From contig DATKZQ010000016.1 of the NCBI GenBank assembly GCA_035527895.1, forward strand, positions 23,635 through 87,634: 64,000 nucleotides of DNA. Reading direction: 5' to 3'. This DNA comes from JADFWK01 sp035527895. GTDB lineage: Bacteria; Desulfobacterota; DSM-4660; Desulfatiglandales; B25-G16. Of the stretch, positions 44,876-52,257 are shown in pieces. The notes below the pieces were generated by a model, which saw only the letters and a program-made list of their open reading frames with translations, was not told where the DNA came from and ran no database searches. The stretch's first letter is position 1. Each line of letters starts with the position of its first letter. The translations under genes and the position numbers were made by a program.

Positions 44876-45007
44876 GATTGCTTACCATTTTATGGGAGAA
44901 GGTCTTTAAGGAAAAAGAATTGCATTCTTTTTTCCTTTTAAAACCTTCCCCATACACAATCCCGCGCAGCGTGATTGAACGCCCCTATAGGGGCAAGGTA
45001 AGCAATC
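44876..45007 (-). repeat. Cloverleaf-like repeat, subfamily II
   Basis: GATTGCTTACC/GGTAAGCAATC outer stem, long A/T-rich hairpin 3 (TGGGAGAAGGTC... to ...ACCTTCCCCA), hairpin 2 CAATCCCGCGCAGCGTGATTG and hairpin 1 GCCCCTATAGGGGC. Confidence 0.88.
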
Positions 45008-45043
45008 TGTTGTCGAGCATGGCTAATTTTCATGCTCTGCCTG

Positions 45044-45141
45044 CCCTGTCAGATAGCTCCTCAACGGTCTATCGCAGCGCCTATTGCCTTATGAAACAAA
45101 AAACATTCTATGAAGCTTTCTATTTCTATATTCTGACAGGG
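45044..45141 (+). repeat. CCCTGTCAGA...TCTGACAGGG element
   Basis: 98 bp with arms CCCTGTCAGATA and TATTCTGACAGGG. Left flank CCTG and the AGATAGCTCC segment, and the right end ACAGGGTGA, line up with the ends of the GIY-YIG elements (CCCTGTTAAATAGCTT ... TTTAACAGGGTAA), but the stem sequence is different and the inside does not encode the nuclease. The small frame inside ends YILTG, like the YLTG end of the nuclease frame. Confidence 0.65.
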
Positions 45142-45280
45142 TGAACCTCTGTGGTGAGATAATAGCCCTGTTTGCGCCGTGCATCGTAATGGGGTGAGAG
45201 TTAACAGCCCTGTATGTGCCGAGCGAATTCACGGCAAATGACTCTCTTTTCGGATACGGCTTACACGGTTTGAGCGAAAG

Positions 45281-45409
45281 GATCGCTTAAAGGTATGTGG
45301 AGAGACCGCCACGGTGAGAAATAAACGAGCTTATTTCTACCCGTAAAGGGTCTCCATTGTCCCGATGTAAGGCATCGAGATCCCCGCTGCGCGGGTCTTT
45401 TAAGCGATT
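45281..45409 (-). repeat. Cloverleaf-like repeat, subfamily I, reverse copy
   Basis: GATCGCTTAAA at the left, TTTTAAGCGATT at the right; hairpin 3 is partly decayed (GGAGAGACCGCCACGG vs CCCGTAAAGGGTCTCC), hairpin 2 CGATG/CATCG, hairpin 1 CCCCGC..GCGGG weakened. Confidence 0.8.
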
Positions 45410-45706
45410 CAAACCTTTTCTCTGAGCACCCTGCCCGCAATGCTTCGCAACGCGAGGCGGGCGGGTCTGTGTGCTCCGTGAGAGATAATCAAGGCCTTTT
45501 GGGGTGAGAGATCAAAGCCACTCTCCCGTCTCGCGACTTCCCCACCTTTATAGAATTTTTTTCACTTTTCTATTGAATCCGTGGGAAAAGAGTGGTAATT
45601 TTTTACATATTACTCAGTGTCTGCGCTAGTCTGCGTCGGTCTGCGGTTTATTGATCTGAAGGAAAGGTGCAAAAGGCATAATCAACAAAACAATTCCTGG
45701 TCTCCC

Positions 45707-46687
45707 ATGACTGTAAAATTTATCGGAAAAAGCCCGTCAGTCAAGAATATCAAGGAACTGCTCAAGGTGGTGGCTAATACCGCCTTGAGTGTAATTATTT
45801 ACGGAGAGACCGGCGTAGGCAAAGAGGTCGTCGCCAGGGAATTACATCGGCTCTCCGACAGGAGAAAGAAGAAGTTCCTAAAGGTCAATTGCGCTGCCCT
45901 TCCCTCTGAATTACTGGAGAGCGAGCTCTTCGGTTACGAAAAAGGCGCCTTCACAGGAGCAACTCGCTTCAAACCGGGTAAATTTGAAATCGCTTCCGAC
46001 GGGGTCATCTTTCTCGACGAAATTGGTGATATCCCCTTGCCCTTGCAAGCAAAACTGCTGCATGTCCTGCAAAGCGGCGAATTTTCACGGTTGGGTGGAG
46101 AGGATGTCAGGGTAAACACCTGGGTCATTACCGCCACAAACCACGACTTGGCACAGGACTTGAATACAGGTAGGTTCCGCGAGGATCTATACTACCGGCT
46201 GAACATCATAAAGATTGACGTGCCCCCCTTGCGGGAACGAAGAGAAGACATCCCGCTTCTCGTTGATTACTATGTGAACAAGTACTGTTCAGAGCTGAAT
46301 ATCACTGAAGATCCTGCCATAGATTCTGAAATGATGGGGTTCTTCTTGCAATACGATTGGCCGGGAAACGTGCGCGAGTTGTCGAACACCATCAAAAGAT
46401 TCATGGTCATGGGAGATCGGGAAAACATCCTGCGACAGATGTTTCCCGAGGCTGAGACCACTATGCCTGAGTTGGACGGCACAGAGGAGATCCGGGCAGT
46501 GAATCCGGATTATCAGGAAATAATACCGCTCAAACCATTAAGGGCCCGGGCTTCGGAATATATCGAAAGAAAAGTCATTGACCATGCTTTGAGTGTTGCG
46601 GGAGGAAACAAGGTAAAGGCCGCCAAGATGCTTAATATTAGTTACAAGGCCCTTTTCTATAAGATGAAAGACCTGGGATTGAGATAA
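45707..46687 (+). CDS. Sigma-54-dependent transcriptional activator (AAA+ plus Fis HTH)
   Basis: 326 residues from the ATG at 45707. No receiver domain; the AAA+ domain begins almost at once: Walker A GETGVGKE (33-40), the sigma-54-contacting GAFTGA loop (80-85), Walker B GVIFLDEIGD (99-108), and the WPGNVREL sensor block. The C-terminal HTH AAKMLNISYKALFYKMKDLG (about 303-322) is Fis-like. First gene of the EPS locus. Lacking an input domain, it may be controlled by its amount or by a partner. A frame 30 codons longer exists upstream but is in CTGCGTCGGTCTGCGG-type low-complexity DNA. Confidence 0.9.
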   Translation: MTVKFIGKSPSVKNIKELLKVVANTALSVIIYGETGVGKEVVARELHRLSDRRKKKFLKVNCAALPSELLESELFGYEKGAFTGATRFKPGKFEIASDGVIFLDEIGDIPLPLQAKLLHVLQSGEFSRLGGEDVRVNTWVITATNHDLAQDLNTGRFREDLYYRLNIIKIDVPPLRERREDIPLLVDYYVNKYCSELNITEDPAIDSEMMGFFLQYDWPGNVRELSNTIKRFMVMGDRENILRQMFPEAETTMPELDGTEEIRAVNPDYQEIIPLKPLRARASEYIERKVIDHALSVAGGNKVKAAKMLNISYKALFYKMKDLGLR

Positions 46688-46754
46688 AAGGTTTGGTTAA
46701 GCGATATCACGAAAGCGCATAAAGAGGATTAGAGACAAAAAGGAGGCTGTGGTC

Positions 46755-47378
46755 ATGGGAATTGGTGCCAATAAGACTATAAGATTTCTGATTCTTTCGG
46801 TTACATTCCTTTTTTTCGCTCATGCTGGCCTTTTATTAGCCTCCGAGAAAACCTCAACACAACCGCCAGAAACCAAAGCGGAAATTCCTGCTGACTCTTC
46901 ATACATAATTGGGCCGATGGATGTTCTTGAAATCCAGGTTTGGAAGGAACCTGATTTTACGCGCCAGGTTCTGGTGAGACCAGACGGAAAGCTAACCCTA
47001 CCCCTGGTAGGCGACCTCCATGTGTCCGGCATGACAACCATGAACCTTAAGCAACTTCTGACTGAAAAGCTCAAAGGCTACATAGACAGCCCTGAGGTTA
47101 CCGTAATTCTTCTCGAATCCCATAGCAAAAACTTCTACATCATCGGCAAGATCAATCGGCCTGGAACGTACCCGTTGATGAAGGACATGACCGTTCTCCA
47201 GGCGATATCCGTAGCAGGCGGCCTTGGTGAGTGGGCAGACGCAGATAGTATACGCATTATCCGGAAATCCGGCACAAAAGAAAAAATCCTGCACTTCGAC
47301 TATGAAAAGGTAATTTCCGGAAAGAATCTGGAGCAGAATATCCTCCTTCAACCCAATGATACGATAGTCGTACCATGA
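46755..47378 (+). CDS. Polysaccharide export protein (Wza-like, SLBB)
   Basis: About 207 residues (ATG 46755; a GTG at 46749 is possible, both after AGGAGG). A signal peptide (TIRFLILSVTFLFFAHAGLLLA) is followed by the polysaccharide export domain: SSYIIGPMDVLEIQVWKEPDF (read as about 49-69), VRPDGKLTLPLVGDLHVSGMT, then a soluble SLBB-type domain with VILLESHSKNFYIIGKINRPG and the closing NILLQPNDTIVVP. No lipobox cysteine is visible. Outer-membrane secretion channel component for the exopolysaccharide, single SLBB version typical of XrtA loci. Confidence 0.92.
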   Translation: MGIGANKTIRFLILSVTFLFFAHAGLLLASEKTSTQPPETKAEIPADSSYIIGPMDVLEIQVWKEPDFTRQVLVRPDGKLTLPLVGDLHVSGMTTMNLKQLLTEKLKGYIDSPEVTVILLESHSKNFYIIGKINRPGTYPLMKDMTVLQAISVAGGLGEWADADSIRIIRKSGTKEKILHFDYEKVISGKNLEQNILLQPNDTIVVP

Positions 47379-47484
47379 AAAGCGCGGACCCTAAAGGGGC
47401 CTTATGTGTCTCTCACAGAGCACACAGACCCGCCCGCCTCGCGTTGCGAAGCATTGCGGGCAGGGTGCTCAGAGAAAAGCCTTG

Positions 47485-47550
47485 GATCGCTTAAAAGGCC
47501 CGCGCAGCGGGGGCCCCGATGACTTACATCGGGAGAATGGAGAGTCTTTA
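47485..47550 (+). repeat. Truncated cloverleaf repeat, subfamily I
   Basis: Left arm GATCGCTTAAAAGG, hairpin 1 GGCCCGCGCAGCGGGGGCC, hairpin 2 CCCGATG-ACTTA-CATCGGG, then stops inside hairpin 3 (GGAGAGTC) where other sequence begins. Confidence 0.75.
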
Positions 47551-47634
47551 ATAACGACCGTAGGAGGGTCCCATGTGTCTCTCACAGAGGACTCAGAGGC
47601 GCAGAGAATCAAGATTTACTTATGATATACAAGA

Positions 47635-47766
47635 GATTACTTACCTTGCCCCTATCGGGGCGTTCAATCACGCTGCGCGGGATTGTGTATGGGAAAGGTT
47701 TTAAAAGGAAAAAAGAATGTATTCTTTTTTCCTTAAAGACCTTCTCCCATAAAACGGTAAGCAATC
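47635..47766 (+). repeat. Cloverleaf-like repeat, subfamily II
   Basis: GATTACTTACC / GGTAAGCAATC outer stem (one change), hairpin 1 GCCCC-TATC-GGGGC, hairpin 2 CAATCACGCTGCGCGGGATTG, hairpin 3 from TGGGAAAGGTTTTAAAAGG to CCTTAAAGACCTTCTCCCA. Confidence 0.88.
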
Positions 47767-47901
47767 TAATGCCTCTTTCCATACCTCCGTGCACCCTGTG
47801 GGCTCAAGCGATCCTAAGCAGGGTCGAAGGAGAGCGGGCGAGAGGTGATCACATAGCTTTTCTTTTCACGAGCAAGATGCTCCAACAGCGGAGGCAAGAT
47901 T

Positions 47902-49218
47902 TTGTTTAGGTTTTTGAACCCAATACTCCAATATTCCATTATTCCAGCATCCAACTCTTCCAGAGTATGGATTCTTCTCATGACCCTTCTCCTCCTGCTT
48001 CCTGCTTTAGGCTGGACTGATTACCGCGTTGAAATGATTCCGCGCATCTCCCTGAGCGAGGTCTATGACGACAACATAAACTTGGACAGCACGGACGAAA
48101 AATCGGACTATATCACTACCCTGTCCCCGGGCATCGACTTGAGAATCTCATCCTTGAAAACCTCACTCACGCTCGATTACGCCCCTACATGGGTCTGGTA
48201 CGACAAAAACGATCAATACGACACGATCCGGCAAGCTGGCACCCTAGATTTTGGCCATAGTATTTCAGAGCATCTTAGGTTCAACTTCAGCGATACCTAC
48301 ATAAAATCCGAGGAACCCCTTGAGCTATATGAAGAGGTAGAGAGCGCCAGAACTACCAGAAACACCCACCAGAGAAACAGAGGAACCGCCGGTCTTCGCT
48401 ATCAGTTCGGCCCGGAGGATAACGCAGGTGTGGGGTACAGCCATAATCTTCTCCTGAATGAAGACCCAACATTAGACGACGGGGCAATCCAGAACCTGTT
48501 CGGTGATATGGACTATTGGTTCAATATAAAAAACGGTATCCAACTCAATTATGGATTTACAAAGGCCATCTTCTGGCGGGATGACGGCGGATTGCCTGAC
48601 GATGACTACGACGGCAATGAAGCCGGCATCACGTATATCCACCGATTTTCGCGGCAAACCAGGGCATCTGCCGGGTATGATTTCACAAACCGCAATTTCG
48701 AGGGCACCACCGAAGACTACAAAGTTCACGAAGTGGGCATTGACCTCGGGCAGGAGTTCTCGCCTGACCTTTCCCTTAATCTTGGAATCGGCCAGTTCTG
48801 GCAGCAAAATGAAATATCCGAAAATGAAACCGGCTATACGTATGACGCCCTACTGGAAAAACGCTTCAACCGGGGTAGTTTCTCCGTCGGAGGGCGCGGC
48901 GGCTGGGACGAGGCATACCTGGAGGCGGAGCGGAGGGGCTTTACCCGGTTTTGGAGCGCCAATACCAGCATCGAATACCGCCTGCTGGAACGGTTAACCT
49001 GCTATGCTGGCGCCTTCTACCGAAAGGACAGAGATCCAACTGACCGGGAATGGGAGACCGTGCGCGGTAATGGCGGCTTAAGATTAGCATTTCTTCGTTG
49101 GTTTTCCGCCACACTTGACTATTCCTATGCCGTGAGAGATGATGACGTGGATATGGAGGACTACAGGGTGAATCGGGTGATGCTCACCCTCACCGCCACC
49201 AAACCCCAGCGGCTCTAG
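47902..49218 (+). CDS. Outer-membrane beta-barrel protein of the XrtA/PEP-CTERM EPS locus
   Basis: 438 residues. Starts at a TTG with GGAGG 7 nt upstream (47890-47894); the N-terminus is a signal peptide whose hydrophobic part is VWILLMTLLLLLPALGWT (about 22-39). The remaining 400 residues are strongly beta-like with alternating aromatic residues (YDDNINLDSTDEKSDYITTLSPGIDL, then repeated Y/F/W-rich strands) and an aromatic C-terminus, as in the PEP-CTERM-associated beta-barrel proteins of such loci. Likely the outer-membrane pore for the polysaccharide. An ATG at 47980 would give a 16-residue signal start without basic residues; the TTG start is better supported. Codons 8-16 derive from ATTCC-type repeat DNA. 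Confidence 0.78.
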   Translation: MFRFLNPILQYSIIPASNSSRVWILLMTLLLLLPALGWTDYRVEMIPRISLSEVYDDNINLDSTDEKSDYITTLSPGIDLRISSLKTSLTLDYAPTWVWYDKNDQYDTIRQAGTLDFGHSISEHLRFNFSDTYIKSEEPLELYEEVESARTTRNTHQRNRGTAGLRYQFGPEDNAGVGYSHNLLLNEDPTLDDGAIQNLFGDMDYWFNIKNGIQLNYGFTKAIFWRDDGGLPDDDYDGNEAGITYIHRFSRQTRASAGYDFTNRNFEGTTEDYKVHEVGIDLGQEFSPDLSLNLGIGQFWQQNEISENETGYTYDALLEKRFNRGSFSVGGRGGWDEAYLEAERRGFTRFWSANTSIEYRLLERLTCYAGAFYRKDRDPTDREWETVRGNGGLRLAFLRWFSATLDYSYAVRDDDVDMEDYRVNRVMLTLTATKPQRL

Positions 49219-49263
49219 GGATCTGTGTTATCTCTCACAGAGCTCACGGAGACACTGAGTTTA

Positions 49264-49455
49264 TGGAACTAAATCAACTATCGGCCAAGATTATTGCAGC
49301 CGCGATCAACGTGCACAAGCAGCAGCTTTTGCTTGCCCCGTGTAGTGTGAAGCTACTACACTGGGGACTTATTTGCGTTTGGCTAACAAGCCACTCGGCT
49401 TATTGATAAACTTCAATGAGGTCTTACTTAAGGACGGCATCACCAGAATCATCAA
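49264..49455 (+). pseudogene. Remnant of a GxxExxY-family gene
   Basis: MELNQLSAKIIAAAINVHK (start) and GLLINFNEVLLKDGITRIINK (C-terminal strand) match the two ends of GxxExxY-family proteins, but the middle, with the GxxExxY motif, is lost; a CCCCGTGTAGT hairpin (49336-49366) and a frame change lie between them. Other remnants are at 54031, 58124 and 60046. Confidence 0.6.
49336..49366. repeat. CCCYGT...ACWGGG hairpin, GTGTAGT subtype
   Basis: CCCC-GTGTAGT-GTGAAGCT-ACTACAC-TGGGG. The arms are complementary but unrelated in sequence to the GTTAAAT and GTAGCTCC arms of other members. Confidence 0.7.
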
Positions 49456-49502
49456 TAAGCCGCTTCAGGCGGCTGATTGATTGACCTGATCTTTCCGACC
49501 CT

Positions 49503-49535
49503 GCCCCGTTTAATGCGGAGCCTATTTAACTGGGG
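49503..49535. repeat. CCCYGT...ACWGGG hairpin, TTAAAT subtype
   Basis: GCCCCGTTTAATGC / GCCTATTTAACTGGGG arms. Nested in a larger inverted repeat TTGACCTGATCTTT (49481-49494) / AAAAGATCAGGTCAA (49539-49553); the same nested unit is at 54133-54203. Confidence 0.75.
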
Positions 49536-49641
49536 TCAAAAGATCAGGTCAAGGAAAAAACACAAACTCCGTGACCTCTGTGAGCTCGAGCGATCGGAGA
49601 GAGCGGGCGAGAGATTAACCACATAAGCGTCAGGGGCGGTC

Positions 49642-51225
49642 ATGGAAAAAGTTGAAATAGAAAAATACAAAGATATGGCCATGCGCAGGATGTGGTGGAT
49701 AATCATTCCCCTGCTCCTGTCCATATTAGTAGGCCTGGGCTGGTACTTAAGGCTCCCAAAGATTTACCGTGCGAGCACACTTATCCTGGTCCAGCCTCAA
49801 AAGGTGCCGCAAGAGTACGTTAGGGAGATTGTGTCTAGCAATATCGAAGACCGGGTGCGCACCATCACACAGCAGGTAACCAGCAGGACCAACCTGGAAA
49901 AGATCATCAGGGAGTTCGGGCTTTACAGCGAGCCGGGCAGGCCGCTGTTTATGGAAGACAAGGTGGAGGGCCTTCGTAAAAGGATTACCGTAGACGTTTC
50001 CGGAGGCGGCGGGCGAGGGGCAAATGCGTTTCAGATTTCCTTCGTCGGACCGTATCCAAACCAGGTGGCCGATGTTACCAACGCCCTGACATCATATTTT
50101 ATAGCCGAGAACCTCAAGCTGCGAGAGGATCAGGCTATCGGCACCGCAGAATTCCTAACCGAAGAGCTTGAGACCATGAGAAGGGGGCTTATAGAGAAGG
50201 AGGCTGAGCTCAAAAGGTATCGGGAGAGCTATATGGGGGGCCTCCCCGAACAGCTGGATACCAATCTTAGAATCCTTGAACGGCTCCAACAACAGATGGT
50301 TACCAACCAGGAGAACTTGAGGGAGGCTGAAAACAGAAAGCTCCTGGTTCAGCAGCAGCTTGCAGATGCTATAAAGACGAGAAAAAGTACCACGCCACCA
50401 CCGCCGGCCAGACCCGGCGAGGAGCCGGAAGAGTCGCTGGAGCAATTGAAAAGGCTCCTCACCTCGCTTGAGGCTCGATACACGCAGCGGCACCCTGACG
50501 TAGTCAGGGTGAAAAAGAAGATCGCCGATCTCGAATCCAAGGAAAAGAGTGTCCCCAAAAAGACAGAGGACATACCGGAAGACACTGCCTTTATTCAGGC
50601 CGAACGGGGCATGGTAAACCAGTTGCGGGAAATCGATCTGCAAATCCAAAATCTCAAGACAGAAGCGGTACAACTTAATTCTCAGATCAAGAGGTACGAA
50701 ACCCTGGTTGAAAACACACCTAAACGCGAGCAGGAACTCATGTCCATGAACCGGGATTACGACAACATTCGAGAGACCTATAATTCCCTCTTGAGCAGAA
50801 AATTGGAGGCCGAGCTGGCTGTCAGTATGGAACGAAAACAGAAAGGCGAGCAGTTTAGAATACTGGACCCCGCTAAAGCTCCGATGAAACCCTTTAAGCC
50901 CGATATGCGCCGTATTTTTCTTATGAGCATAGCTCTGGGACTTGCGCTGGGATGTGGCCTGGCCTATGTGAGGGAAATGATGGACACCTCTTTCCGCAGG
51001 CCCGAGGAAATTGAAGATTTCCTGCATGTACCGGTAATTGCCAGCCTGCCCTTCACGTACGAAGCGAAAGAACTCCGAAGCATGAAACGGAAAAAGGTAC
51101 TGGGCGTTGTTGCTGTGGGGCTGTCGTTTATCATCTTAGCGGTGCTCATAGTTGTCTCCTCCAAGGGGGTCGAGGGCACTTTTGAGCTTATCAAGAAAAC
51201 TGCAGATAGCTTTCTGGGCCTATAA
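49642..51225 (+). CDS. XrtA-type polysaccharide chain-length determinant (Wzz family)
   Basis: 527 residues. Wzz N-terminal domain with TM1 MWWIIIPLLLSILVGLGW (about 14-31), a long helical periplasmic region (about 150-400; coiled coil with EELETMRRGLIEKEAELKRYRES and a Pro-rich TTPPPPARPGEEPEES segment near 253), the GNVR-like region NYNSLLSRKLEAELAVSMERKQKGEQFRILDPAKAP (read 386-416, TYNSLLS), and TM2 IFLMSIALGLALGCGLAYV (about 424-442). A third hydrophobic stretch (about 487-508) is extra. No cytoplasmic kinase domain; the kinase is a separate gene (54290). Controls polymer length with the export proteins. ATG preceded by weak AGGGGCGGTC. Confidence 0.92.
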   Translation: MEKVEIEKYKDMAMRRMWWIIIPLLLSILVGLGWYLRLPKIYRASTLILVQPQKVPQEYVREIVSSNIEDRVRTITQQVTSRTNLEKIIREFGLYSEPGRPLFMEDKVEGLRKRITVDVSGGGGRGANAFQISFVGPYPNQVADVTNALTSYFIAENLKLREDQAIGTAEFLTEELETMRRGLIEKEAELKRYRESYMGGLPEQLDTNLRILERLQQQMVTNQENLREAENRKLLVQQQLADAIKTRKSTTPPPPARPGEEPEESLEQLKRLLTSLEARYTQRHPDVVRVKKKIADLESKEKSVPKKTEDIPEDTAFIQAERGMVNQLREIDLQIQNLKTEAVQLNSQIKRYETLVENTPKREQELMSMNRDYDNIRETYNSLLSRKLEAELAVSMERKQKGEQFRILDPAKAPMKPFKPDMRRIFLMSIALGLALGCGLAYVREMMDTSFRRPEEIEDFLHVPVIASLPFTYEAKELRSMKRKKVLGVVAVGLSFIILAVLIVVSSKGVEGTFELIKKTADSFLGL

Positions 51226-51342
51226 TTCACCACCCCAGTACCATCCGATGGAGCTACGGGGCAAGCAGAGACACAATGATGTCAGTGGTCAGTCGTCAGT
51301 TGTCCGTTGTGAAATTGAGTGAATTTGATAGGAGAGCATTGA
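51226..51342. other. Gap with a CCCYGT hairpin and GGACAAC-type text
   Basis: CCCC-AGTACCATCC-GAT-GGAGCTACGGGG (51233-51261) is a reverse copy of the AGCTCC hairpin with an extra base pair. CAGTGGTCAGTCGTCAGTTGTCCGTTG (51287-51308 region) is the complement of the ACAACGGAC text that occurs at 52.1 kb and inside wecB. Confidence 0.6.
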
Positions 51343-51500
51343 ATGGCCAAAACGGGTTTTGAAAATCTTCGCGTATATCAATTGTCTGAGGAAATCAGTG
51401 ACCTTGTCTGGGAAGCAGTTATCACCTGGAACCGGTTGGCACAGGATACGGTTGGTAAGCAACTTATCAATTCTGCTGATAGTATCGGTGCTAACACCTG

Positions 51501-51850
51501 CCCTGTTAAATAGCTTGAGGTCAAAGTGTATTACACATACCTATTGCAGAGCATGAAAGATATGGATTTCTATACAGGTTCTACCAAGAACCTCAAGCTA
51601 AGACCTGCCCGGTTAAATAATGCAAAGCATTAATATTTTAAATTTGATCACAAATTTAGAATATTATTTAACTGGGTAAAAGCAGCACAACAAAGGGCTT
51701 GTTGAATCGACAAAGGATAGAAGGCCATTGAAGCTAATTTACTATGAAGCATGCCTCACTCAAGAAGATGCAACTAGGCGAGAAAAATATCTGAAGACGT
51801 ACAACGGAAAGCGGTTCTTAAAAGGGAGGCTCAAATCTTATTTAACAGGG
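51501..51850 (+). mobile_element. GIY-YIG element A, disrupted by a 69-bp palindromic insert
   Basis: Ends CCCTGTTAAATA (51501-51512) and TATTTAACAGGG (51839-51850) are perfect inverted repeats. Inside is a GIY-YIG nuclease frame starting at GTG 51526 (YYTYLLQSMKD...), interrupted after NLKLR by the 69-bp element 51608-51676, then resuming HNKGLVESTKDRRPLKLIYYE and running into the right end, where KSYLTG-stop is read from the inverted repeat itself. Would be about 280 bp without the insert. Confidence 0.85.
51608..51676 (+). mobile_element. 69-bp palindromic element nested in GIY-YIG element A
   Basis: Ends CCCGGTTAAATAAT and ATTATTTAACTGGG, centre palindromic around TTTGATCACAAA. Sits between CTAAG and GCAGCACAAC of the nuclease gene, replacing about 6 nt. 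Same length and same insertion point as 63652-63720. Confidence 0.85.
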
Positions 51851-52078
51851 TAAAAGGGCACTGGACGAGGGAGTTTCGCCGATAACCGGAGGTTTGCCAG
51901 AATTGCAAGGGGATCTCTGTTTGAGGTGAAGCACTGGCTCAGGAGGGCTTACAAAAGGAGGCTCCTGACCGAGGCTGAAGTGGATTCTTTGAAGAGGCTT
52001 ATTGAAGAGCTAACTCCCCGATTAAGTGCTTACATTAGGTCAATCGGCAAAACATCGACTCAGCCGGAAAAGCTGTGA

Positions 52079-52257
52079 CTGTCCCAATCAAAACGAATCC
52101 GTTCGGCCAAAGGCGGTGCAACGGACGACGGACAACTAAAAACGGACAGTTAGATAGTGCCTCAGTGGTGAGAAAGAAATAAAAAAACAACAAACAACGG
52201 ACACTTTGAAAAGTCCATCAACGGACAACTGACAACAAACAACGGACAGCCTAGACT
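52079..52257. other. ACAACGGAC-type low-complexity DNA
   Basis: Repeated ACGGACAACT / AACAACGGAC units up to the GTG of the next gene; no ribosome binding site is seen in front of that GTG. Confidence 0.6.

Larger units (their letters stand above)
44117..45706. other. Repeat-rich gap of about 1.6 kb before the EPS locus
   Basis: First 350 bp: upstream region of PEP-CTERM gene 3 with its promoter, AT-rich. Then a CTGCAGC-flanked palindromic repeat (44552-44733), an ATGCCATAAACCATCC hairpin (44737-44786), cloverleaf copies (44876-45007 and 45281-45409), a CCCTGTCAGA...TCTGACAGGG element (45044-45141), and ACCCTGCCCGC...GCGGGCGGGT (45427-45466). No gene. Confidence 0.7.
47379..47901. other. Repeat-filled gap within the EPS locus
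   Basis: CACAGAG and CCCGCC...GGCGGG text (47415-47470), a truncated cloverleaf (47485-47550), a full subfamily II cloverleaf (47635-47766), and a CACCCTGTGGGCTC / GAGCGGGCGAGAG segment. The ribosome binding site of the beta-barrel gene follows directly. Confidence 0.7.
49219..49641. other. Gap with a GxxExxY gene remnant and hairpins
   Basis: Contains a CACAGAG-like segment (49227-49258), a decayed GxxExxY gene (49264-49455) itself holding a CCCCGTGTAGT hairpin, a CCCCGTTTAAT hairpin (49503-49535) flanked by TTGACCTGATCTTT and its complement, and a CGAGCGATCGGAGAGAGCGGGCGAGAG segment before the next gene. Confidence 0.65.
51343..52078 (+). pseudogene. Four-helix-bundle (S23-like) gene interrupted by a GIY-YIG element (host A)
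   Basis: Left part 51343-51495 encodes FENLRVYQLSEEISDLV... up to INSADSIGAN; right part 51857-52078 resumes in frame with GTGRGSFADNRRFARIARGS and ends at a TGA (52076). Together they give a normal 126-residue four-helix-bundle protein of the 23S rRNA intervening-sequence (S23/IVP) type, missing only the three codons IAE of the conserved S/AN-IAEG motif. The element between them adds TCPVK-stop to the first part. GGAG lies 8 nt before the ATG. Confidence 0.85.

Noticed and set aside
44878..45144. 88-codon open frame across a cloverleaf copy and a CCCTGTCAGA element
   Set aside because: The protein is repeat-derived and its parallel at 47622-47909 differs freely; no coding signal.
51501..51850. 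Group I intron with a homing nuclease inside the four-helix-bundle gene
   Set aside because: At about 277 bp, nearly all coding, there is no room for a group I core, and joining the flanks does not restore the missing IAE codons.
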